Positions 1 to 8,571 of a stretch of DNA of 64,000 bases are shown here, in pieces. Positions within the stretch are counted from its first letter, which is position 1. Every line of letters begins with the position of its first letter. The DNA lies in assembly GCF_014698795.1 (NCBI RefSeq), contig NZ_JACJTR010000029.1:32577-96576 (forward strand), given 5' to 3'. The notes below the pieces were generated by a model that saw nothing but the letters and a program-made list of their open reading frames with translations, made no database searches and was not told the origin of the DNA. The stretch is from Nostoc sp. FACHB-892. Its GTDB lineage: Bacteria > Cyanobacteriota > Cyanobacteriia > Cyanobacteriales > Nostocaceae. Position numbers and translations under genes: made by a program.

Positions 1-1644
1 TTAGAAAATGTGCCGATAGATGAGACAGGAAATATCTATCCAACTATTGTTGAAGCATGGGAGCAAGCAACGGCGGTACGACAAGTTTATTGGCTGTGGC
101 AAATTCTCCAACTTTGGAAACCTTTATCAGAATTGGGACTTAGCCATAGTTTACTAGTACCAGACAATTTGAGAGTCCAAGGTTGGTGTGTGCGACTGTT
201 GGAACTCTACCAAACACCAACAGATAAGAAGCTGAGTTTACAAAATCTGGGAGAGTGTTGGCAGTTTTGGGTAGCGTCTGCAAAGCCATCAGTAGCCAAA
301 GGGTTACAAAACATAGTCCAGCAGATGTGTGAAACTGAGGTTGAGTTGGATGATATTGCTACTCAACTCAATAATTTACTACTAGCATCTGCGGCAGAAT
401 TGCCATTAGTTTTGAAGGTGGCAGGCTCTACAGATATTGGCCCAATTATGGCGCAAAATGAAGATGCTTGCTACCCTAATGCTTTGAGTGACTTAGATGA
501 ACCTTTATCGCATCACTTATCGATTGTTTGCGATGGCATTGGCGGACATGAAGGTGGCGAGGTTGCCAGTAAGTTGGCAGTGCAGTCTGTAAAGTTGCAA
601 ATGCGCGTTTTACTAAGGGAGGTTACAGAACAAGCTGTACTTGTACCACCAGAATTGTTGCAGGAACAATTAGAAGCAAGCTTGCGGGTGGTAAACAATC
701 TGATTTCTGCGCGCAATAATGAGCAAAAACGCCAAGGCAGAGAACGCATGGCTACAACTATTGTCATGGCGTTGCAAGTTCCACAACGAGTGCAGACAAG
801 TACTGGATGGCAATCAAATAATACCCATGAACTTTACTTGGCTAATGTTGGTGATAGCCGTGCTTATTGGATTACTCGCAATTATTGTCAACTACTGACA
901 GTAGATGATGATGTGGCAACGCGGGAAGTACGTTTTGCTAAAAGCTTGTATCGAAAGGCACTCTTGAGATCAGATGCTAGTGCCTTAACTCAAGCGTTGG
1001 GGACAAGGAATTCAGAATCTTTGCGTCTCAAGGTTCAGCGATTCATTATAGAAGAAGATGGGATATTGCTACTGTGTTCTGATGGTTTAAGTGATAATAA
1101 CTGGGTGGAACAATCTTGGCAGGATTATGCAATACCTGTGTTAGCAGGAAAACTAACAGTTGAAGATGCTGTTCGCAACTGGATTGACTTGGCAAACGAA
1201 AAAAATGGGCGTGATAATACGTCGGTTGTTCTCACTTATTGCCGTGTCTCGCCAGAATATTTAGTACCTGTGACTCCGACGTTGCCTGAAGAGATTATAG
1301 AAGCAGAGATACAAAAAGAACAAAAAGAACAAGAAGAACTAAAAGAATTAGAAGAATTAGAAGAACCAATTTCTTTTACAGAAAGTTCCGAAGCTTTGCT
1401 AGATTTGGATCTAGATTTGGATCTTTCAGAGGAACCAATTCTGAGGTTTGAAATTCCACCAAGCTTAAAGAGAAAACCTAAACGGGATAAACGTTTGCCA
1501 ATGCTAGGGGGAGTGTTAGCGTTGCTTGTGGGGGGTACAAGTCTGGGATTATTAGCTTGGTGGCAATTTAATCCTCAAGGATTCCAGCAAATGTGTCGGC
1601 AACTTCCTCAAAGAATACAGCAATTATGTCCGCCTAGAAAATAG
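1..1644 (+). CDS. PP2C-type protein phosphatase with C-terminal membrane anchor (5' end cut by window)
   Basis: Metal-dependent Ser/Thr phosphatase (PPM/PP2C family). The frame is open from base 1, so the true start probably lies upstream. PP2C motifs appear in order: DIGPIMAQNEDA (visible residue about 145), VCDGIGGHEGGE (176), VGDSRAYW (283), CSDGLSDN (360) and GRDNTSV (404). These supply the Asp residues that bind the two metal ions. About 140 residues of unassigned sequence precede the catalytic domain. An acidic Glu/Leu/Asp-rich linker (about 435-475) leads to one hydrophobic segment near 499-522 and a short basic tail, so the catalytic domain is probably cytoplasmic and tethered to the membrane. 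The substrate cannot be told from the sequence. Confidence 0.9.
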   Translation, partial: LENVPIDETGNIYPTIVEAWEQATAVRQVYWLWQILQLWKPLSELGLSHSLLVPDNLRVQGWCVRLLELYQTPTDKKLSLQNLGECWQFWVASAKPSVAKGLQNIVQQMCETEVELDDIATQLNNLLLASAAELPLVLKVAGSTDIGPIMAQNEDACYPNALSDLDEPLSHHLSIVCDGIGGHEGGEVASKLAVQSVKLQMRVLLREVTEQAVLVPPELLQEQLEASLRVVNNLISARNNEQKRQGRERMATTIVMALQVPQRVQTSTGWQSNNTHELYLANVGDSRAYWITRNYCQLLTVDDDVATREVRFAKSLYRKALLRSDASALTQALGTRNSESLRLKVQRFIIEEDGILLLCSDGLSDNNWVEQSWQDYAIPVLAGKLTVEDAVRNWIDLANEKNGRDNTSVVLTYCRVSPEYLVPVTPTLPEEIIEAEIQKEQKEQEELKELEELEEPISFTESSEALLDLDLDLDLSEEPILRFEIPPSLKRKPKRDKRLPMLGGVLALLVGGTSLGLLAWWQFNPQGFQQMCRQLPQRIQQLCPPRK

Positions 1645-1929
1645 GGAGTGGAGATTGGGGAATAGGTTATACCGAAATGTCGCGATGTTGATGATGAATG
1701 TCGTGATGTTGGTAAAACTGAATATCTTGCACCAGTTTCAACAACCGCCTCAGAATGAATTCTGAGGCTAATAGCTAAAGTCTTCTAAAGAAGACTAAGC
1801 AAAGATACTTGCTTCGCGTGGGGTACAAAACCTGTCTATTGCGCTTGCGCTGCACGTTGGCGTACCCTCTTGTAGAGAAGCGCATCACGCACGCAGGCTA
1901 TTTATGGGATGCTCTGGTGATTATGTTGT

Positions 1930-2000
1930 GGCGATCGCACCACAGATAACTTTACATGACTTTGGCAAAGGCGATCGCACCACACATAACTCTACATCAC
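1930..2000. repeat. Two direct copies of a 31-bp unit built around HIP1
   Basis: The unit beginning GGCGATCGCACCACA occurs at 1930-1960 and again at 1970-2000 with about three mismatches. Both copies contain the HIP1 octamer GCGATCGC. The rest of the spacer from 1645 to 2150 holds dispersed cyanobacterial repeat sequence (for example the inverted pair AGTCTTCT/AGAAGACT near 1780-1797) and no convincing gene. Confidence 0.7.
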
Positions 2001-2150
2001 ATCTTGCACCAACATGGAAGCTAGTAAGCTACCTGGCAAAACACTGCGTTCCTCTGCGTTTAAAAAAGTAATGTTTAGGCTTTAGTAGAGTATGGCGTGT
2101 TTAGACTTGAGCCTGTCCTCAATTGTTTTAAAATGAGGAAAAAGACAAAG

Positions 2151-3482
2151 ATGAGTATTTTTGCTGAAAAATTTGCCCAGTTATCCTTAAGCGACCAGCG
2201 AATCTTCCTTATTGACCCTGGTGTTAAAGCCAAGATAGGAAAGTGGAAACCGTTTTACAAAAGACTGACTGATTTTAATTTTATCGATGCTAAAATCAAC
2301 CATTCTGATTTTGGTGTGCAGTCACTAATTGCGGATTATGATTTAATTAACGACTCAGAACTATTAAACAACCCAGAATATAATTCAGAGCAAGTCAAAA
2401 CGCTGAAATTGATTCAAGGAGCATTGCGACTGTCAGCGCATATCTTAAGAAAAGATAAAAAGCAACTGGCAGGGCAATTGTGGGGGCGAATGCAGCACTT
2501 TGCAGTACCGGAAATTCAAGCAATGCTGGAAGTAGCAAAGCAGCAGCAAGTTTTACCTTGGTTGCGTCCGCTAACATCTAACTTAGTTTCCCCTGGCGGC
2601 AGTTTACTTCTTACCTTCACAGGTCATAGCGACTCTGTAAGAGCAGTAGCCCTCACTCCCGATGGCAAGCGAGTGATTTCTGCTTCATTTGACAACACAC
2701 TCAAACTCTGGAATTTGGAAACTAGGGAGGATGAGCCAACTTTCCAAGTTCATAGCGGTTGGGTAAATGCACTAACCTTCACTCCCAATGGCAAGCAGGT
2801 GATTTCTGATTCATCTGACAAGACACTCAAACTCTGGAATCTGGAAACTGGGGAGAATGAGCGGACTTTCCACGGTCATAGCAGCTCGGTAAATACAGTA
2901 GCCCTCACCCCTGATGGCAAGTGGGTGATTTCTGGTTCATGGGACAAGACACTCAAACTCTGGAATCTGGAAACTGGGGAGAATGAGCGGACTTTCCACG
3001 GTCATAGCTGGGGGGTATATGCAGTAGCCCTCACGCCCGATAGCAAGCGGGTGATTTCTGGTTCATGGGACAAGACACTCAAACTCTGGAATCTGGAAAC
3101 TGGGGAGAATGAGCGGACTTTCCAGGGTCATAGCGATTGGGTAAATGCAGTAGCCCTCACTCTCGATGGCAAGCGAGTGATTTCTGCTTCAAGGGACAAG
3201 ACACTCAAACTCTGGAATCTGGAAACTGGGGAGAATGAGCGGACTTTCCAGGGTCATAGCAACTGCGTAAATGCAGTAGCCCTCACCCCCAATGGCAAGC
3301 AGGTGATTTCTGCTTCATTTGACAACACACTCAAACTCTGGAATCTGCAAACTGGGGAAGAAATTGCCACTTTTATAGGAGAGTCTCCATTTCTTTGCTG
3401 TGCTATTGCAGCAGATGGGGTGACAATTGTGGCAGGGGAGGAGTCAGGGAGAGTGTATTTTTTGCAGTTGGAGAATGTCTAA
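2151..3482 (+). CDS. WD40 repeat protein, probable C-terminal part of a NACHT/AAA-WD40 family protein
   Basis: 443-residue protein. An ATG at 2151 with GAGGA about 10 bases upstream is preferred over the GTG at 2097. Residues 1 to about 155 are a helical region ending in a WLRPLTSNLVSPGGSLL-type stretch. In my knowledge of Nostoc proteins, that stretch joins a NACHT/AAA or similar signalling module to a propeller. Seven WD40 blades follow, six of them near-identical 42-residue units with KTLKLWNLETGENERTF endings, and a degenerate seventh that can close a seven-bladed propeller. The protein has no P-loop, so it either acts as a scaffold alone or is a truncated relic. The near-identical 126-bp DNA repeats point to recent internal duplication. 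Confidence 0.85.
   Translation: MSIFAEKFAQLSLSDQRIFLIDPGVKAKIGKWKPFYKRLTDFNFIDAKINHSDFGVQSLIADYDLINDSELLNNPEYNSEQVKTLKLIQGALRLSAHILRKDKKQLAGQLWGRMQHFAVPEIQAMLEVAKQQQVLPWLRPLTSNLVSPGGSLLLTFTGHSDSVRAVALTPDGKRVISASFDNTLKLWNLETREDEPTFQVHSGWVNALTFTPNGKQVISDSSDKTLKLWNLETGENERTFHGHSSSVNTVALTPDGKWVISGSWDKTLKLWNLETGENERTFHGHSWGVYAVALTPDSKRVISGSWDKTLKLWNLETGENERTFQGHSDWVNAVALTLDGKRVISASRDKTLKLWNLETGENERTFQGHSNCVNAVALTPNGKQVISASFDNTLKLWNLQTGEEIATFIGESPFLCCAIAADGVTIVAGEESGRVYFLQLENV
2622..3360 (+). repeat. Six tandem 126-bp WD40-coding repeats
   Basis: Consecutive 126-bp units share long identical stretches such as GACACTCAAACTCTGGAATC. Most differences fall in the few codons after each GGTCATAGC (loop-facing positions). 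This is a tandem array inside the WD40 gene and is likely to be prone to copy-number change. Confidence 0.85.
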
Positions 3483-4056
3483 AAAGTATCAACACTTCAT
3501 CTCGACCCCAACGCCAATCTATTCCCCCTCTTACCCAAGAGAATTTCAATAGGGCTTCTGTGTCTAATAAAGACCTAACCTTCCAACTAACGGAAGGAGA
3601 GTAAGATTCAAAGCCTCTCTCCGCTTGCCTAACGGCAGGCCGACGCTAACAAAGAGAGGAATGGAAGTGAGGTCAGAGTGCATTCGATAATAATAGCGCC
3701 TCTGCTATGCACAAAAATTAGTCAGAGAGTTGACCTGGGGAACATCCTAGAGTGAAGATAAAAAGGTTAGATATCTTGTCACAGTACTAAGCACATCTGA
3801 TATCGGCTTATTTCCTTTCATTTCCCTACTTTTGGGGTAAACACAGAGGGTAAGGGCGATGGGTATTAACGCGGCAAAAAACTAAAAAAAGTATGCACGG
3901 ATTGCTAAGACGTGCCTGGACGCAGAGGGTTAAATGCGCCGTTGCACCCCGATGAAGCGTCAAGAAATAGCTGATTAAATCAAATTTTAAGCGATTTAAT
4001 CATATATTTTGTAGCAGATACTTGTGGAACAGAAAATGCTAGGTGTAAATGTTCTT
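3483..4056. other. Spacer between WD40 gene and ftrV; hairpin, no gene seen
   Basis: The only clear structure is a nested inverted repeat: CCTCTCT at 3614-3620 pairs with AGAGAGG at 3653-3659 around an inner GCCT/AGGC. The stretch 3840-3980 is GC-richer and has several short complementary segments, but it matches no RNA family I recognise. It presumably contains the ftrV promoter. Confidence 0.4.
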
Positions 4057-4278
4057 ATGAAAGTTGGCGATCGCGTCCGCGTTAAAGATTCGGTAGTAGT
4101 GTATCATCATCCTGAACATCGGAATCAGCCTTTTGACATCAAAGGTACTGAAGGCGATGTAGTAGGTATTGCCACCCAATGGCGAGATAGACCCGTAAGC
4201 GCTAATTTGCCGATTGTAGTCCAGTTTAGTAAAAAGTTTAAAGCCCATTTACGTGAAAATGAATTAGAAGTCATCTAA
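4057..4278 (+). CDS. ftrV: Ferredoxin-thioredoxin reductase, variable (alpha) subunit
   Basis: 73-residue SH3-like beta-barrel protein of ferredoxin:thioredoxin reductase. It pairs with the catalytic Fe-S subunit FtrC to pass electrons from ferredoxin to thioredoxin in light-dependent redox control. The sequence MKVGDRVRVKDSVVVYHH and the run from PVSANLPIVVQF to the end are characteristic of cyanobacterial FtrV. In-frame GTG 4024 and ATG 4036 lie upstream, but the family start MKVGDRV points to ATG 4057. FtrC is not in this window, so the two genes are unlinked here. The stop is 5 bases from the end of the convergent gene at 4284-4505. Confidence 0.93.
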   Translation: MKVGDRVRVKDSVVVYHHPEHRNQPFDIKGTEGDVVGIATQWRDRPVSANLPIVVQFSKKFKAHLRENELEVI

Positions 4279-4283
4279 ATCAC

Positions 4284-4505
4284 TTATCGGCGGCGAAACC
4301 ACTGAAAAATATTCAGTTCGCCGCGCATTCTTTTAAGCTCTTGGCGGTTCTGTTCTGCCGTAGTATAATACCAGTCACAATAACGCTGAAACTCTGACCG
4401 TGACCGAACTTCGTGGTAAAACTGATGGGTTGTTTGGTAAGCGGCAAAAGCTTCCTCAACTTGGGGTGGAGGGGATGGGATAATATAAGGTAAGTTTTTA
4501 GACAT
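4284..4505 (-). CDS. Small conserved cyanobacterial protein of unknown function
   Basis: 73 residues starting MSKNLPYIIPSPPPQVEEAF, with a mostly helical, aromatic-rich middle (YCDWYYTTAEQNRQELKRM) and a basic Arg-rich end. There is no signal peptide or membrane segment. The gene is convergent with ftrV, almost touching it. The composition looks coding (charged and amphipathic helices), but I do not recognise the family. Confidence 0.7.
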   Translation of the reverse strand: MSKNLPYIIPSPPPQVEEAFAAYQTTHQFYHEVRSRSEFQRYCDWYYTTAEQNRQELKRMRGELNIFQWFRRR

Positions 4506-4636
4506 CTTAATAAAGTTAGAAGTTAGGAGTTTAAAGTTAGGAGTTTAAAGTTAGAAGTTAGAATTTTGGAGTTAGAAGCTTAGGCAATTACTACATTTCA
4601 TAATTAACAACTCCTAACTCATAACTCATAACTTTA
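4506..4636. repeat. Short tandem heptamer repeats, inverted halves
   Basis: Copies of GTTAGGAGTT/GTTAGAAGTT (4518-4580) are followed by the complementary form AACTCCTAACTCATAACTCATAACT (4608-4632, split here into its heptamer theme). This can fold into a hairpin between two minus-strand genes. Such heptamer arrays are common in Nostoc spacers. Confidence 0.7.
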
Positions 4637-5428
4637 TTAGAGCCAACCGCGTAAACGATAAACTAAAGAACCAATGTACTCTTTTAAAGCGCTGGTAAAT
4701 TGGTGCAAGTTGTCGGTATCAGGTAATAAATTCAGTATAGCGGCTTTGGGAGTGCCACCAAGTTCTTGCAGTTCACCCTCACTAACCAAAAAGTCGGTGG
4801 GTGCAGGAATAGCATTGATTCCTTGACGTTGGAAAATCTGAAGCGATCGCGGCATATGCATTGCAGAAGTCACTAATAATACCTGACTAATGCCACGAAA
4901 TTCCAAAATTTTACGGACATTTACAGCGTTTTGATAAGTATTTAGAGAGTCAGGTTCTTGGATAATTGCCTCAGATGGAATACCAATAGATGTAAGTATT
5001 GTTGCCATATCTGCCGACTCTGATGAACCTTTACCACGCCAATCAATCCGGCCCCCACTGAGAATGATTATAGGCGCTCTTTTCTGGCGATATAGTTGTG
5101 CGGCATAAATCACACGATCGCCTGATTCGCTCAAATCAACGGTAGTTCTGGGGGGAAAGGCTGATTTGGTTGCGCCACCTAAAACCACAATTGCCTCTGC
5201 TTCTGGTATTTGTGCAAGTGGAAGATTTTGCCATTCTAGCGATCGCACTAATGATTTAGCAATCCAAGCATTACTACAAAATAGCAATAAAATTAGGGCA
5301 AAAGCAATTGCGATCGCCGCAGTGCGCGGCCGTTTCCACAAGGTGACTAATGCTACTACCAAGCTCACGCAGGCTAATCCTAGTGGATAAAAAAATAGTG
5401 GCAGTAACTTGGAGAGATATAAAAACAT
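4637..5428 (-). CDS. YdcF/SanA family (DUF218) membrane protein
   Basis: 263 residues. Two N-terminal membrane segments (about 8-31 and 36-56) precede the DUF218 fold, which starts at EAIVVLGGAT (about 80) and continues through IIILSGG, SSESADMATIL, SLNTYQNAVNV and LLVTSAMHMPRS. These match the ElyC/SanA/YdcF group, members of which act in envelope or peptidoglycan-precursor homeostasis in other bacteria. The exact reaction is not known. The order on the minus strand is the gene at 5547-6053, then this one, separated by tandem repeats. Confidence 0.85.
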   Translation of the reverse strand: MFLYLSKLLPLFFYPLGLACVSLVVALVTLWKRPRTAAIAIAFALILLLFCSNAWIAKSLVRSLEWQNLPLAQIPEAEAIVVLGGATKSAFPPRTTVDLSESGDRVIYAAQLYRQKRAPIIILSGGRIDWRGKGSSESADMATILTSIGIPSEAIIQEPDSLNTYQNAVNVRKILEFRGISQVLLVTSAMHMPRSLQIFQRQGINAIPAPTDFLVSEGELQELGGTPKAAILNLLPDTDNLHQFTSALKEYIGSLVYRLRGWL

Positions 5429-5546
5429 AGTGGGGAATAGGGAATGGGGATAGGGAGATAAGGAAGATGAGGGAGTAGGAGAAGAAGAACTATTGATTAT
5501 TGACTAATATCCAATGCCCCATGCCCAATGCCCAATGCCCAAATTA
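5429..5546. repeat. Short tandem repeats between minus-strand genes
   Basis: GGGGAATAGGGAATGGGGATAGGGAG-type purine repeats (5433-5458) are followed by repeated CCAATGCCC units (5511-5540). These are typical Nostocales short tandem repeats. No gene is present. Confidence 0.7.
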
Positions 5547-6053
5547 TTACTTTTTCCAAAACCTAAAATTGATACTACCTCCAGTACTGCGACGGTAGCG
5601 ACGGGCGGTTCTTCTTGTTTGCCGTTTGTTGATCCTGTCGTTGGTTGGTTCAATTTCACCCTCTTCTGACTCTTCAACTTGCAACTGAGTTCTAGTTTCT
5701 TCCTTACTGCCCCACCAAGCAGTAATCCAGCCTCCAGCTAAAGCCCCTATTGCGCCTAGCAGAATACTCATGGGTGCTGGATACCCTAAATATACAAAGC
5801 CAAGCATGAAAAATAACCAGTATTTCAGTCCTGTATCAACACCATCAGAGGAAGCTACAGTTGGAGGCTGGGCACTATTATCGGTTACATTTGTGATCCA
5901 GCCTAAAATGAAACCGCCCATGATACCCAAAAAGATGCTCAAGGCTGGTGCGGAGCCGGTCATTATTAATATAAATATTAAAAATGCCCCAAATAAAAGT
6001 TGAGAAAAGAAGCTCGGAGAAATACTAAAAAAGTCGTTCTTTTTATCTGCCAT
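5547..6053 (-). CDS. Conserved hypothetical membrane protein
   Basis: 168 residues. There are two hydrophobic blocks, each made of paired helices ending in a Gly-rich GGFILGWIT / GAIGALAGGWITAWWG motif (about 18-53 and 75-112). The two halves look like an internal duplication. The C-terminus is soluble and strongly charged, first acidic (about 118-132), then Arg/Lys-rich. I do not recognise a function. The paired Gly-zipper helices suggest a small oligomeric membrane protein. Confidence 0.65.
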   Translation of the reverse strand: MADKKNDFFSISPSFFSQLLFGAFLIFILIMTGSAPALSIFLGIMGGFILGWITNVTDNSAQPPTVASSDGVDTGLKYWLFFMLGFVYLGYPAPMSILLGAIGALAGGWITAWWGSKEETRTQLQVEESEEGEIEPTNDRINKRQTRRTARRYRRSTGGSINFRFWKK

Positions 6054-6059
6054 AAAGTA

Positions 6060-6251
6060 AAAAAAGGCTATTAACTAATTACTAATGACGCTCGATAACT
6101 CGCTCTAAGCGTACTCCTATAGAGAAGTAAGCTACGTGGTAGCGTCTCGTAGAGAAGGCTTTACGCTACGTTAACGTAATTGGTAATTTTCGGTTCAATT
6201 ACGAATTACGTAGCGTGCTTTTCGCCGGAAGCGAGTATTACGAATTACGAA
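6060..6251. repeat. Dispersed repeats ending in ATTACGAATTACGAATTA units
   Basis: The stretch holds the common cyanobacterial interspersed sequence around GCTACGTGGTAGCGTCTCGTAGAG and repeated (T)TACGAATTACG units near 6198-6250. No gene was found between the two flanking minus-strand genes. Confidence 0.55.
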
Positions 6252-7781
6252 TTATTTTAATTGTGCCTGCTGTGGTTGAGTTGTATCCAAAATCTTTACA
6301 TAGGATTGTTCTTCTTCAGTGAAAGGTTCAGCTTGTTTGAGTTGTGAGTCTAATAAATCGGCCGTAGCATCAGCGATATCACCAGTGCGGTTGTTCAAGC
6401 GCTCTTTTAGAACCTCTAGTGGTGCTGTGCATTGGATAATCTGAAGAGGAAGTTGATACTTCGTAGCTTGAGCGATCGCTTCTTGCCGCAACTGCTGCCG
6501 ATCATACTTGGCATCCAAAATCACCGAAAAACCTTGTTTAGCTAGGGTAATTCCCAATTCCAACAGCCGTGTGTAGGTTTTTTCGGTCATCTCAGATGTA
6601 TACAAATCATCGCCACCTTTTTCCGACAGAGGAATTCCCCCTAAATGTTTCCGCACCGCATCAGAACGAAGATGAATCGCTCCCTGTTGACGGGCTAAAT
6701 ACTTTGCTGTGGTACTTTTACCAGAACCCGACAATCCCGACATCAAAATTAGTTGTCCCAGCTTTGGTTTAGTGTAGTCCCAAGCTTGTTTGTAATAATC
6801 GGCGGCGGTTTTTGTTGCTTCTTCCTTTACCGTTGCGGGTACACTCGGATCATCTAGCAAAAATGAAGTTACCTTTGCCCGAACATAAGCCTGACGACTT
6901 AAATACAAGGGCAACACCTGTAAGCCTTCCCAGTCTCCAGTTTGCTCTATGTAGGCATTCAAAAAGGCATTACCCAAATCTTGACGTTGCCGCGCTTCCA
7001 AATCCATCACCGTGAACGCCACATCATACATTACATCGACAAAGCGAAACGGCTCATTAAATTCAATGCAATCGAATAGCAAGATTTTGTCGTGCCACAG
7101 GGCAATATTTCTTAGGTGTAAATCCCCGTGACATTCACGAATATAGTTATTTTGAATTCTGCTAGCAAATAATTCTGGACGTTCGCCAAAAAAGTTATCT
7201 GTATATTGCTTTGTTTCTGTAAATTGCGCCTGAGTCTGGGGACCACCAATATACTTCTCAGTTTGCTGATAATTCTCGTCAAAGGCAGCTCGGACTTTTG
7301 GCACTTCACCAAAACTACGAATATAATCATTCGTCTGTGCTTCGGCATGGTATTGAGCCACCACCCGTCCCAACTCATCTAGGTGTGTCTCATTTAACTT
7401 ACCCTGTTCAAAAAGTGTGCTTAATAGCGCCTCTTGAGGAAACTGCCGCATCTTCAGCACATATTCTACAGGCTCGACCGTTCCCCCTAGTTGATATTGC
7501 TCACCTATCAGAGTTATGGGCAAAACTTCTAAATATAGTTCACCAGCACCCCTGTGATTTAACCGTAACTCTTCCTGACAAAAATGCTGCCGCTTCTCTA
7601 AAGTAGAAAAGTCCAAAAAACCAAAATTCATCGGTTTTTTCACCTTATAGACGTAATCCCCAGTCAGCAGCACATAAGAAATGTGGGTTTGAATTAATTG
7701 AATAGGTTCTGTTACCGGATGGGGATAAAATCCAGGCTGCAACATTTGCTCAATTAAAGCTGGAAGAGTCGCTTCTGTCAT
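6252..7781 (-). CDS. Bifunctional aminoglycoside-phosphotransferase-like / P-loop kinase protein
   Basis: 509-residue fusion. The first about 330 residues resemble an aminoglycoside phosphotransferase/kinase fold (COG2187-like), with YKVKKPMNFGF near the start and a catalytic-loop-like ECHGDLHLRNI followed by FDCIEFNEPFRFVDVMYDV. The second part is a small-molecule P-loop kinase (COG0645-like) with Walker A GLSGSGKST at about 345-353 and SDAVRKHL shortly after. Proteins with this fused architecture are widespread in bacteria but their substrate is not established. The gene lies downstream of rplY on the same strand, behind a terminator-like hairpin. Confidence 0.85.
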   Translation of the reverse strand: MTEATLPALIEQMLQPGFYPHPVTEPIQLIQTHISYVLLTGDYVYKVKKPMNFGFLDFSTLEKRQHFCQEELRLNHRGAGELYLEVLPITLIGEQYQLGGTVEPVEYVLKMRQFPQEALLSTLFEQGKLNETHLDELGRVVAQYHAEAQTNDYIRSFGEVPKVRAAFDENYQQTEKYIGGPQTQAQFTETKQYTDNFFGERPELFASRIQNNYIRECHGDLHLRNIALWHDKILLFDCIEFNEPFRFVDVMYDVAFTVMDLEARQRQDLGNAFLNAYIEQTGDWEGLQVLPLYLSRQAYVRAKVTSFLLDDPSVPATVKEEATKTAADYYKQAWDYTKPKLGQLILMSGLSGSGKSTTAKYLARQQGAIHLRSDAVRKHLGGIPLSEKGGDDLYTSEMTEKTYTRLLELGITLAKQGFSVILDAKYDRQQLRQEAIAQATKYQLPLQIIQCTAPLEVLKERLNNRTGDIADATADLLDSQLKQAEPFTEEEQSYVKILDTTQPQQAQLK

Positions 7782-7822
7782 CTCTGTCCTCTGCGCTCTC
7801 TGCGCCTCTGCGGTTTAAATAC

Positions 7823-7848
7823 AAAAAAACCAGGAGTTTCCCCCTGGT
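7823..7848 (-). terminator. Probable intrinsic terminator of rplY
   Basis: Read on the minus strand, ACCAGG...CCTGGT forms a stem with a GGGGAAACT-type loop and is followed directly by a run of T. It lies 33 bases beyond the rplY stop codon. Confidence 0.7.
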
Positions 7849-7880
7849 ATCATCAAAAATTATTACACAGTTCACCTAGC

Positions 7881-8486
7881 TTAAGAAGCTGCTTCAGTTT
7901 CAGTTTCTGTCCCAGCATCTTCAGCGCTAATTTGTGGTGGCAAAACGCTCACAACAAGTCGCTCTGATTCTGCTAAAGGTGTTACACCTTCAGGAAAAGG
8001 TATATCACTGATACTCAAGCTGTCTCCTATTTGCAAGTTGGAGACATCAATTTCAATTACATCTGGGATATTTTCTGGCGCACAACTCACTTGCAATTCG
8101 GTGAATACGGTGTCTAATACACCACCTTCTTGTTTAACACCAACAGCATCTCCCACAAAACGCAGCCGCACTTCTACAGTTGTGTCGCCATGACCTGCAA
8201 CCGCGAAAAAGCTGAGGTGGTAGGGTGTGCCTTTTGCTGGATGGATTTGAAGTTCCCGCAGTAGGGCTTTGCCGCGCCAAGGTGCATCGGCAACGTTTAA
8301 TTCAATCAATGTATTGTTGACTGAAACTCTTTTGAGCAAACGCTCAACAGTTTTAGCTTCAATAGTTAAAGGAATTGACTCTGTACCCTTGTGACCGTAC
8401 AAATTTGCAGGTATCAGTCCAGAACGGCGCAAAGCTCTTGGCTTGCTGCCTTCTGGACGTTTTTGAGATTCGACTGTAATAGTCAT
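7881..8486 (-). CDS. rplY: 50S ribosomal protein L25, long (Ctc/TL5) form
   Basis: 201 residues starting MTITVESQKRPEGSKPRALR. The in-frame ATG at 8519 sits in short tandem repeats and is unlikely to be used. The N-terminal L25 domain binds 5S rRNA (LRRSGLIPANLYGHKG). The C-terminal TL5-like beta domain includes EIDVSNLQIGDSLSISDI. The acidic, Ala/Glu/Thr-rich tail is usual for the long bacterial form. The gene follows purA on the minus strand. Confidence 0.93.
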   Translation of the reverse strand: MTITVESQKRPEGSKPRALRRSGLIPANLYGHKGTESIPLTIEAKTVERLLKRVSVNNTLIELNVADAPWRGKALLRELQIHPAKGTPYHLSFFAVAGHGDTTVEVRLRFVGDAVGVKQEGGVLDTVFTELQVSCAPENIPDVIEIDVSNLQIGDSLSISDIPFPEGVTPLAESERLVVSVLPPQISAEDAGTETETEAAS

Positions 8487-8525
8487 AGAAATTGTCCTTT
8501 GTCCTTTGTCATTAGTCATTAGTTG

Positions 8526-8570
8526 TTAGTCATTGGTCATTAGCAAATAACTAATGATACCAATGACTAA
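8526..8570. terminator. Stem-loop between purA and rplY
   Basis: TTAGTCATTGGTCATTAG (8526-8543) is complementary, with a 2-base bulge, to CTAATGATACCAATGACTAA (8551-8570). It starts just after the purA stop and is made of short heptamer repeats (GTCATTA). It has no U-tract, so it may be an RNA-stability hairpin rather than a terminator. Confidence 0.5.
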
Positions 8571-8571
8571 T

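Noticed and set aside
3395..3604. 69-codon plus-strand frame overlapping the end of the WD40 gene
   Set aside because: Starts within the WD40 gene in another frame and continues into the repeat spacer; no independent support.
3840..4000. Possible structured RNA upstream of ftrV
   Set aside because: Some complementary segments exist, but no known riboswitch or ncRNA consensus could be matched and the pairing is weak.
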